The translations under genes were made by a program, and so were the position numbers. A DNA stretch of 64,000 nt, taken from positions 1 to 64,000 of the forward strand of contig JAEYCB010000047.1 of the NCBI GenBank assembly GCA_023404345.1, given 5' to 3'. The stretch is from Bacillota bacterium. GTDB lineage: Bacteria > Bacillota > Clostridia > Christensenellales > Aristaeellaceae. This document shows, piece after piece, positions 57,483 to 64,000 of the stretch (position 1 is its first letter; every line of letters starts with the position of its first letter). The notes below the pieces were generated by a model that saw nothing but the letters and a program-made list of their open reading frames with translations, did not search any database and was not told the origin of the DNA.

Positions 57483-58580
57483 ATGATTGATCAGGAACGG
57501 ATGAAACAGGACCTTACCCGCCTGCGCGACACCGTGGCCAAGGCGGCCGACGCGCTCAAGCTCCCCCTTTTGCGCGAGGAGCTGGCGGAACTGAAAGAGG
57601 AAATGAACGCCCCGGAATTCTGGAACGACCTGGAGCGTTCCACCGCCGTCAACCGCAAGGTGAGCCAGATCGAAGGCAAGCTGGACCATGTCAAGCGTCT
57701 GGAAACGCGCGCCGATGACGTGGAGGCCATGCTTGAACTGCTGGCAGAGGACGAGGATGAGGGAATCGCCGCCGAATGCGAGCAGGAGTTGGAAAGCCTT
57801 TCTGCCGATGCGGACGCGTTGGAGTTGGAAACCCTCATGCGCGGTGACTATGACAACTGCAACGCCGTGCTTTCCCTGCATGCGGGCGCCGGCGGCACCG
57901 AAGCGCAGGACTGGACGCAGATGCTCTACCGCATGTACACCCGCTACTGCGAGCGCCACGGTTTCAAGGTGACGGTCAACGACCTGCTGGACGGCGACGA
58001 GGCGGGCATCAAGAGCGTGACCTTCCAGGTGGACGGTGAAAACGCCTACGGTTTCCTGCGCAGCGAAAAGGGCGTGCACCGGCTGGTGCGCATCTCCCCC
58101 TTCGACGCCAATGCGCGCCGCCACACCTCCTTCAGCTCCCTGGACGTGTCCCCTATTCTGGAGGATGACCAAGACTTTGAGATCAACATGGAGGAAGTGC
58201 GCATCGACACCTACCGCGCCGGCGGCGCGGGCGGCCAGCACGTTAACCGCACCGATAGCGCCGTGCGCATGACGCACATTCCCACGGGCATCGTGGCCCA
58301 GTGTCAGAACGAGCGAAGCCAGGTGCAGAACCGCGAGGTCTGTCTGCGCATCCTCAAAAGCCGCTTGCTCGAGCTGCGCGAGCGCGAGAAGGAAGAGCAG
58401 ATGGCCGATATCAAGGGCGAGATGAAAAAGATCGAATGGGGCAGCCAGATCCGCTCCTATGTGTTCCAGCCCTACACCATGGTTAAGGATCACCGCACCG
58501 GCTATGAAAGCGGCAACGTGGACGACGTGATGGATGGCAACCTCGACGGCTTCATCACCGCCTACTTGAAAATGCAGTGA
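57483..58580 (+). CDS. prfB: Peptide chain release factor 2 (RF2), no programmed frameshift
   Basis: 365 residues. RF2 releases peptides at UAA and UGA. The stop-recognition tripeptide S-P-F is in V-R-I-S-P-F-D-A, and the catalytic G-G-Q in A-G-G-A-G-G-Q-H-V-N. Unlike most prfB genes there is no in-frame UGA after ~25 codons and no C-T-T-T-G-A slippage site; the N-terminal coiled coil reads straight through K-L-P-L-L-R-E-E-L. RF2 autoregulation by frameshifting is therefore absent. AAGGAAG precedes the ATG. secA-prfB adjacency is common in Firmicutes. Confidence 0.95.
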   Translation: MIDQERMKQDLTRLRDTVAKAADALKLPLLREELAELKEEMNAPEFWNDLERSTAVNRKVSQIEGKLDHVKRLETRADDVEAMLELLAEDEDEGIAAECEQELESLSADADALELETLMRGDYDNCNAVLSLHAGAGGTEAQDWTQMLYRMYTRYCERHGFKVTVNDLLDGDEAGIKSVTFQVDGENAYGFLRSEKGVHRLVRISPFDANARRHTSFSSLDVSPILEDDQDFEINMEEVRIDTYRAGGAGGQHVNRTDSAVRMTHIPTGIVAQCQNERSQVQNREVCLRILKSRLLELREREKEEQMADIKGEMKKIEWGSQIRSYVFQPYTMVKDHRTGYESGNVDDVMDGNLDGFITAYLKMQ

Positions 58581-58597
58581 TCACGGGAGGAAAGCGC

Positions 58598-59344
58598 ATG
58601 CCGCATGACCCAAGCACCGCTGCGCGGCCCCACCGCGCCGCATTTTTCCGTTGTTTTCTCGCTTCCCTCCTGCTGGTGCTGATCGCCGCCGGGGCTTCTG
58701 TTTATCTCAACGCTGTGGATCGGCAGCTTTTTGAAACCGCGCTGCTGGAAAATGTGGATTATGCTGCATTGGGAATGGATGCGGACAGCGTGCGCAGCTT
58801 TGCGGATGAAACCATCCTCTTCCTTACCGATGCGCAGGACAGCTGGGAGCCCAGCATCACGGTGGCAGGCTTTCCAGCCAGCCGCTTTATTCCACAGAAC
58901 TTTCGCGACCACATGGTCACGGTCAAAGGCTGGGTAAGCGCCGCTACCACGCTGTTCCTGTGTGGCGGGGTGGTAGCCGTCGCACTGCTGGCCTGGGCAC
59001 TGGCCACCTCCGGCCGCCGGGGAGGGTTTTCAACGCAGGGGTATTATGCGGGAACGATTTTGCCGCTGCTGCTCATCGCAGGGGTAGGCCTGTGGGCTAG
59101 CCTTGATTTCAACGGCATGTGGGAAGTGCTGCACCGCACGCTTATCCCTGACGGCATCTTCCCTGCGGATGAGCTGGTGATGCGTCTGTTCCCGGAAACG
59201 CTGTTTTCGGCATATCTGCCGCCCGTCCTGCTGATGCTGGTGCTGATGCTGGCGGCGGTGCTGGTGCTGCCCCTGATTCTTTCGCCGGTGAGTGCGCGTA
59301 TCGCGCAGGCGCGCGCCGAATCCGCCGGCGGCTCAAACCGCTAA
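58598..59344 (+). CDS. TIGR01906-like integral membrane protein
   Basis: 248 residues from the ATG at 58598, with GGGAGG upstream. Four membrane helices: one near the N-terminus after a basic segment, then three in the C-terminal half. An extracytoplasmic loop of about 80 residues lies between helices 1 and 2; a later loop has F-N-G-M-W-E-V-L-H-R and L-I-P-D-G-I-F-P. Length and layout fit the TIGR01906/DUF1461 family of unknown function, found in many Firmicutes. It sits between prfB and tsaD with short gaps, probably in the same transcript. Confidence 0.75.
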   Translation: MPHDPSTAARPHRAAFFRCFLASLLLVLIAAGASVYLNAVDRQLFETALLENVDYAALGMDADSVRSFADETILFLTDAQDSWEPSITVAGFPASRFIPQNFRDHMVTVKGWVSAATTLFLCGGVVAVALLAWALATSGRRGGFSTQGYYAGTILPLLLIAGVGLWASLDFNGMWEVLHRTLIPDGIFPADELVMRLFPETLFSAYLPPVLLMLVLMLAAVLVLPLILSPVSARIAQARAESAGGSNR

Positions 59345-59358
59345 GGAGGCCCTTTTCC

Positions 59359-60417
59359 GTGCAGACGCAACAGGAGATGAAAGAAAAATTGGAAGCCTTG
59401 CAAAGCAAGGCTTCCATTCGTATCTTGGCTATGGAATCCAGCTGTGATGAAACCGCCGCTGCCATCGTGGAAAACGGACGGCATATCGTCAGCAGCGTCA
59501 TCTTTTCCCAAGTAGACACGCACGCGCTTTATGGCGGCGTAGTGCCCGAAATCGCCAGCCGGGCGCACATGGACGCCTGCGACCGGGTAATCGACCAAGC
59601 GCTCAAAGAGGCGGGAATGACCCTTTCAGATATTGACGCGCTGGCCGTAACCTATGGCCCGGGCCTGGTAGGCGCGCTGCTCACCGGCGTCAACTGTATG
59701 AAGGGGTTGAGTTACACCACACGTCTGCCGCTCATCCCTGTCAACCATATCGAAGGGCATGTCAGCGCCAACTTTCTGACCACGCCGGACCTGGAACCGC
59801 CGTTTTTGTGCCTGGTTGTCAGCGGAGGTCACAGCCATCTCACGCGCGTAAACGCCTATGGCGATTACACGCTGCTTGGTCAGACGGTGGATGACGCAGC
59901 AGGCGAGGCCTTTGACAAGGCTGCGCGGGTACTGGGGCTCAACTACCCCGGCGGGCCGCTGCTCTCCAAGCTGGCCGAGGGCGGGGACGACACCTTCCTG
60001 CCCCTGCCGCATCCCCACCCGGATGGGCGCTATGATTTCAGCTTTTCTGGCCTCAAGACCGCCTTTCTCAACGCCTGCCACAAAATGGAGCAAAAGGGCG
60101 AGGCCCTACCCCGTGCCGACCTGGCTGCCAGCTTTGAACGCGCGGTGGTGGATACGCTCTGCGAGCGGGCCATGTTGGCCCTTGAGGAAAGCGGCTTGCA
60201 TGCGCTGTGCCTTGCCGGGGGCGTAAGCGCCAACCGCCGTTTGCGCGCGCAGATGTCGGTGCTTGCCGCCAAGCGCGGCTTCCGCCTGTGCATGCCGGAG
60301 TTGTGGTTGTGCACCGACAACGCCGCCATGATTGGTTCAGCGGCCTATTACCGGCTGCGAAAAGGCGAGCTGGCCCCTCTTTCGCTCAACGCTGTTCCGT
60401 CGCTTGTACTGGTATGA
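59359..60417 (+). CDS. tsaD: tRNA N6-threonylcarbamoyladenosine transferase TsaD
   Basis: 352 residues, GTG start at 59359 with AAGGAGG upstream. TsaD transfers threonylcarbamoyl to A37 of ANN-decoding tRNAs with TsaB and TsaE. Visible are M-E-S-S-C-D-E-T, the metal-binding H-I-E-G-H, S-G-G-H-S-H-L-T, D-D-A-A-G-E-A-F-D-K and the C-terminal A-G-G-V-S-A-N-R-R-L-R. The first ~20 residues are a charged helix (Q-E-M-K-E-K-L-E-A-L) not seen in most TsaD proteins. tsaB and tsaE are not in this window. Confidence 0.96.
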   Translation: MQTQQEMKEKLEALQSKASIRILAMESSCDETAAAIVENGRHIVSSVIFSQVDTHALYGGVVPEIASRAHMDACDRVIDQALKEAGMTLSDIDALAVTYGPGLVGALLTGVNCMKGLSYTTRLPLIPVNHIEGHVSANFLTTPDLEPPFLCLVVSGGHSHLTRVNAYGDYTLLGQTVDDAAGEAFDKAARVLGLNYPGGPLLSKLAEGGDDTFLPLPHPHPDGRYDFSFSGLKTAFLNACHKMEQKGEALPRADLAASFERAVVDTLCERAMLALEESGLHALCLAGGVSANRRLRAQMSVLAAKRGFRLCMPELWLCTDNAAMIGSAAYYRLRKGELAPLSLNAVPSLVLV

Positions 60418-60598
60418 ATCTCTTGTCATCGCCATAAAAACTGTATTCCTTATGGGCTGTTCCGATTATCTCGATGGCTACTTTCTTACCTTTTGCCGCT
60501 GAAATACGATGCCGCTGACAAAAACGTTAGCCAGTTTTTTATTAAAAAAGGCCAGACGCTCACATTTTTATCTCTGAAAGGAAGCTTCTGAAACTTTT

Positions 60599-61392
60599 AT
60601 GCACGATAAAATCAGCGACATTTCTGCCATCCTTGGCATTTCCCCGCAATCCGTCCGCCTGTACGAAAAGCACGGAATCGTCCAAACGGAAAAAGACATG
60701 CAAACCGGTTACCGCTATTTCTCCCGTCCTGAACTAAATACATTGCTCAACGCCCGTCATCTGCGCGCCTATGACTTTGGCCTGACTGACATCGCTACGC
60801 TTTTGAACGATGCCGCCCTTGATGAAATCTGCCCTGCTTGCGATATGCGAATCGACGCGCTGGAACAAGAACTCAATTATCGCAACGCTATACTACAGCA
60901 TCTGAAGGAAGAACGTGCACACATTGCAAACGCCATTCAGATGATAGGACAATGTCAGCTTGTTACTTCGCCCTCTTTTTATTTTCTTCCTTACATGTTC
61001 AACGATAAATTGCTCCGTTCACCCTCTTTGCGTTCTGCATTAAACGAATGGAGTGCCTCTGCCCCTTTTGCAAGCCGCATATCTTTTGTGTCAGACGAAG
61101 ACCTTTCAAACATCCTAACCGGCTACTTTCTTGAACAACCCCATGCATCCTTACTGGCCCAAAAAGCTTTGGATGCTGCTCGGCTTTATGCGCCAATGCG
61201 CTGTGTATACACTAGCTTCTTCGTTGAAAAAATCCCCATTCCACTCCTACCCGTATCCTATTCAAACAGGCACTTGAATATCTGGATCTTAATGGGCTGA
61301 CGCTTGCCGGGGATATTTTGTTTCGCCCGTTGGTGCTGCTTAAACGCAAAAGTTTATGTCAGCTGCTCGGAGAAGTCTATCTGCCTTATTGA
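60599..61392 (+). pseudogene. MerR-family transcriptional regulator, frameshifted in an A6 tract
   Basis: The N-terminal winged helix is intact (I-S-D-I-S-A-I-L-G-I-S-P-Q-S-V-R-L-Y-E-K-H-G-I) and is followed by the dimerisation coiled coil and a ligand-binding-like domain. At 61227-61232 (six A's) the frame shifts: with seven A's it continues V-E-K-N-P-H-S-T-P and then F-K-Q-A-L-E-Y-L-D-L to a stop at 61392, giving about 264 residues. As read, it ends early at 61300 with 25 altered residues. DNA binding could survive. It lies 116 bases before the flavin reductase gene, its likely target. The ribosome-binding site is distant and weak. Confidence 0.75.
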
Positions 61393-61508
61393 GTAGTTTG
61401 TTAAAAAACAAATTTGCAGTTGACTCTCATGTCGATGTAAAGTTTATACTTATCTCATCCGCGGATTGCATTCTCTCAGCGTTTTTATGGGGAAAGGAAG
61501 GGATAAGT

Positions 61509-63452
61509 TTGAAACAAAACTGGTTGTTCAAAACGACTGCTGCGATACTTTCGCTGATGTTGGTGCTGGTTGGATGTGCTTATGCAGCTGATTCTACCAC
61601 TGCCCTGCCCGCCGGTGTTTATACCGGTTCCGCAACTGGTTACCATGGTGCCATCAATGTAGAAGTTACTCTGGACGATACTGCCATTACCAACGTAACC
61701 GTAACCTCTCACGGTGAAACCGAAGGCATCGGCACAATTGCTCTGGAACGTCTGCCCACGAAAATTGTTGAAACCCAAAGCTTAGCGCTGGATGCAATCG
61801 CGGGTTGCACGCTCAGCAGCAACGGTCTGCTGGATGCCGTTCTGAACGCGCTTACGACTGCCGGTGTTGATACCCAGCGTTTCATGGAGGCTCCTGTCGA
61901 GGTTTCCGAAAGCAACGAAATTGAAAAAACGGCTGATGTCATTGTAGTAGGCGGCGGAGCCGGCCTTTCCGCTGCCCTTTCCGCTACAGAAAAGGGTGCT
62001 TCTGTAATCGTTGTTGAAAAAACCGCCATGCTCGGCGGTACCACGCTTATGAGCGGCGCATATTATTCCACCGGCAATCAGGAGATTTCCAAAAAAGCAG
62101 AAATGAATGACAAAATGCGTGCTGACGTTACTGCATATTTGTCTCTTGAGCCAGTGGACGACTTTATGGCGCGCTGGCAGTCCACAGTAAAAGAGCAATA
62201 CGATGCTTATCTTGCTTCGGGTGAAACCTATATGTTTGACTCCGAAGAGTATCATATGCTCCAGACTTATGCGGACGGTCAATACAAGGGAGATCCTGCT
62301 CTTATTGAGCGGGTGGCCTCCGTCAGCAGAGCCTGTTATGACTGGCTGGCTGAAAACGGTTTGCCGTGGAGTGATGCTGTGCTCACCAGCAAGGCTTCGG
62401 ACACTGGTGTGGTTCTTCCGGATGCCCGACGTTGCCGCCGCAAAAAAAGCGAGAGTGATGAGCGTCACAGCGCCAAGCTGATTCATGTAATGGAACAGAG
62501 TATCAAGGATTCCGGTATGCCATATGAATTCCTAATGGAAGTGCGCGGAGAAGAATTGATGGTAGAAAATGGCTCCGTCGTAGGTGTAATCGCCACCGGC
62601 AGCGACGGTACTATCTATCGTCTCCATGCTAATAAAGGCGTCATCCTTGCCACCGGTGGTTTTACCGCAAATGCTGAGATGTGCCAGGAATACAACAAGC
62701 TCTATCCCGAGATTCCCAACTTTATTAAGAGTACCAACAGCACCGCTGCAACGGGGGACGGTATTACCATGGCATTGGGCGCAGGCGCCTCTTTGTTCAA
62801 CATGGAATACATCGAATTTGTTTCGCACGTCAACCCCGAAACCGGTTCTGAAAGCACTTATGTATGCGCCTTCAACCAGCCTCTTATCAACATGGAAGGG
62901 AAGCGCTTTGTAAATGAAGACGCTTCCGAATCTGATGTTGCTCTGACCTTCCTGGCGCAGCCGGGCAGCAAGGGGTATCTCATCGCCGACGCCAACAGTG
63001 TCAACATTGATGAAAATGGTCTAACAGAAGAAGGCATTCCGGCGGAAGACCTTATCTCAAGCGGTATCGTCTTCAAGGCAGATACGTTGGAAGAACTTGC
63101 CCTGCAGCTTAATATGGACCCCAATGTTCTTCAGAATACGATCGATACTTTCAACGCTTCCTGCGACAGCGGAACCGATGAGTTTGGCCGCGCTCTCACG
63201 CCGGATATGAAGATTGCTACAGCGCCCTTCTACGCTAACCTTACTTCTCCCGGCATGCACCACTCGATGGGCGGTGTACACATCGACACTGAAACGCGCG
63301 TTCTGGATAACAACGGGCAGATTATTCCCGGTCTGTATGCAGCTGGCGAAGTGGCTGGTGGTTTTCATGGCAGTCACCGCGAAAGCGGCAACGCAATCCT
63401 CGAAGCGCTTGCTGAAGGTATGATCGCCGGAGCAAATGCAGCATCCCGTTGA
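61509..63452 (+). CDS. Extracytoplasmic FAD-dependent reductase with FMN-binding domain (lipoprotein)
   Basis: 647 residues from TTG at 61509 (GGAAGGG upstream); an in-frame extension to 61356 lacks a site and would bury the signal. The lipoprotein signal ends in L-V-G-C23. Residues ~30-115 are an FMN-binding domain with a variant flavinylation motif D95-A-I-A-G-C-T101, the attachment site for ApbE. From ~143 a fumarate-reductase/urocanate-reductase-type flavoprotein starts with V-V-G-G-G-A-G-L and ends with G-L-Y-A-A-G-E-V-A-G-G-F-H-G. It should pass electrons from the membrane to an external acceptor; the acceptor is unknown. No apbE or cytochrome gene is in view. Confidence 0.9.
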   Translation: MKQNWLFKTTAAILSLMLVLVGCAYAADSTTALPAGVYTGSATGYHGAINVEVTLDDTAITNVTVTSHGETEGIGTIALERLPTKIVETQSLALDAIAGCTLSSNGLLDAVLNALTTAGVDTQRFMEAPVEVSESNEIEKTADVIVVGGGAGLSAALSATEKGASVIVVEKTAMLGGTTLMSGAYYSTGNQEISKKAEMNDKMRADVTAYLSLEPVDDFMARWQSTVKEQYDAYLASGETYMFDSEEYHMLQTYADGQYKGDPALIERVASVSRACYDWLAENGLPWSDAVLTSKASDTGVVLPDARRCRRKKSESDERHSAKLIHVMEQSIKDSGMPYEFLMEVRGEELMVENGSVVGVIATGSDGTIYRLHANKGVILATGGFTANAEMCQEYNKLYPEIPNFIKSTNSTAATGDGITMALGAGASLFNMEYIEFVSHVNPETGSESTYVCAFNQPLINMEGKRFVNEDASESDVALTFLAQPGSKGYLIADANSVNIDENGLTEEGIPAEDLISSGIVFKADTLEELALQLNMDPNVLQNTIDTFNASCDSGTDEFGRALTPDMKIATAPFYANLTSPGMHHSMGGVHIDTETRVLDNNGQIIPGLYAAGEVAGGFHGSHRESGNAILEALAEGMIAGANAASR

Positions 63453-63531
63453 TCCATCTTTCCAGCCTCTGGGCCTATAAACATCACGCAGAAACTACAA
63501 ATTCTTATAAAGTAGTTTTCCAGTAACAGAC

Positions 63532-63571
63532 GAGGCCGCCGCATCACCATGAGTGCGGCGGCCTCTTTTTT
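63532..63571 (+). terminator. Rho-independent terminator of the flavin reductase gene
   Basis: GAGGCCGCCGCA (63532-63543) / TGCGGCGGCCTC (63554-63565), 10-base loop, then six T's. Confidence 0.92.
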
Positions 63572-64000
63572 ATTTTCCACTAAGCGTCTCGATCAGCCCG
63601 TCCATGTCCAGCTTGCCTTTCATGTAGCTGTTTGCGGGCGTCCATCCATCCACATACCCGCAACTCGGGAAGACCAGGTAGGGGGCGACCTCCGTGCGGT
63701 AGCGCTCGAGCTGTTCCCGGCTGTAGTAGCGCCCGTCGGCTTCCCCGGCGTCACGCAGGCGAATAAGCTCGTCGATCACGCTCTGGGCCTCGTTTTGCTC
63801 CTTCTGCGCCTCGATGTCTCGGTCGAGACTGGCGCGCAGCAGGGCCACATAGTCATATTCCTCGTACAGCGCCGGGGCAAATTCCGGGGCAGTGCGCGCC
63901 ATGGCCGTGCGGATGTAGTCGGCGGCCTCGTCCGCTTTGCCGGTCTGCGCATTCATGACCCATACTTCCAGCCGCATGGGCACCTTTCGCTCCGTCCCGA
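63570..64000 (-). CDS. C-terminal part of a protein entering from the right edge
   Basis: About 143 codons read from the window edge without a clear start; the sequence before the first Met (G-T-E-R-K-V-P-M-R-L-E-V-W-V-M) is in frame and coding-like, so the gene continues outside. It contains a helical region (D-E-A-A-D-Y-I-R-T-A-M, K-E-Q-N-E-A-Q-S-V-I-D-E-L) and a C-terminus with K-L-D-M-D-G-L-I-E-T-L. The style resembles the C-terminus of an ABC-transporter solute-binding protein, but I cannot assign it. It ends inside the neighbouring terminator's T tract. Confidence 0.6.
   Translation of the reverse strand, partial: GTERKVPMRLEVWVMNAQTGKADEAADYIRTAMARTAPEFAPALYEEYDYVALLRASLDRDIEAQKEQNEAQSVIDELIRLRDAGEADGRYYSREQLERYRTEVAPYLVFPSCGYVDGWTPANSYMKGKLDMDGLIETLSGK

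Noticed and set aside
55155..58493. A 1112-codon minus-strand open frame across secA and prfB
   Set aside because: It spans two unrelated conserved genes plus their spacer and shows antisense-type composition without domains.
60418..60598. A T6-ATT-A6 palindrome with GCC/GGC flanks before the MerR gene, as tsaD terminator
   Set aside because: The GC flanks pair imperfectly and the A/T core alone would make a weak stem, so it was not listed as a terminator.

Overview
This 64 kb window is a stretch of chromosome from a spore-forming member of the Clostridia. It has high G+C coding DNA and A+T-rich promoter gaps. The lineage call rests on SigH, a CwlD-type amidase, a BofC-like protein, the DUF421/DUF4363 pair, Mini-RNase III next to ThyX and RlmB, type III glutamine synthetase, and pyruvate:ferredoxin oxidoreductase. 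The sugar-uptake load suggests a gut anaerobe of the Oscillospirales/Christensenellales kind, but that rank is a guess. I see no rRNA, tRNA, CRISPR array or prophage. The only mobile DNA is a few codons of an IS5-type transposase at the left edge.

Layout: 1-1604, transposase fragment and a frameshifted GT39-type membrane glycosyltransferase. 1834-5830, a DUF362 ferredoxin-like protein and UvrA. 5887-6844, a frameshifted secreted protein. 7060-9150, glutamine synthetase III. 9319-15272 (minus), an operon of a GH127-like protein, Dus and two large secreted proteins. 15434-16730, a small conserved protein and an FkbM methyltransferase. 16788-22119 (minus), a disaccharide module: binding protein, two CUT1 permeases and a GH65 phosphorylase behind a promoter with an overlapping operator. 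22366-31846 (minus), a long housekeeping run: cwlD, mrnC, thyX, rlmB, yacP, sigH, FHA protein, FtsW-like, PBP, then a LacI regulator. 32267-38134 (minus), a DUF4363/DUF421/BofC-like operon, a GH2 enzyme, a structured non-coding block, a ROK protein and a small membrane protein. 38300-41818, pyruvate:ferredoxin oxidoreductase behind a consensus promoter. 42029-50806, a second sugar locus: RbsABC-type transporter, two Gfo/Idh/MocA dehydrogenases, two TIM-barrel isomerases and a divergent LacI. 50945-54500, two convergent paralogous multi-pass membrane proteins sharing one terminator. 54687-60417, secA, prfB, a TIGR01906-like membrane protein and tsaD. 60599-63452, a frameshifted MerR regulator and an extracytoplasmic flavin lipoprotein reductase. 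63570-64000, a partial gene at the right edge.

How the parts fit: two sugar systems stand out. One imports an oligosaccharide through CUT1 and probably splits it by phosphorolysis (GH65). The other imports through an Rbs-type transporter and probably processes the sugar by oxidation, isomerisation or elimination, and reduction; its gene content resembles oxidoreductive or C-deglycosylation loci. Both place a hairpin just after the binding-protein gene, which would let that protein be made in excess over the membrane subunits.

The least explained features are a ~200-nt hairpin-rich element between the ROK and GH2 genes, an alternating cluster of TTTTCCACA boxes upstream of cwlD, a hairpin sequence found twice, and three genes broken by single-base indels. 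The indels may be sequence errors or real inactivation.
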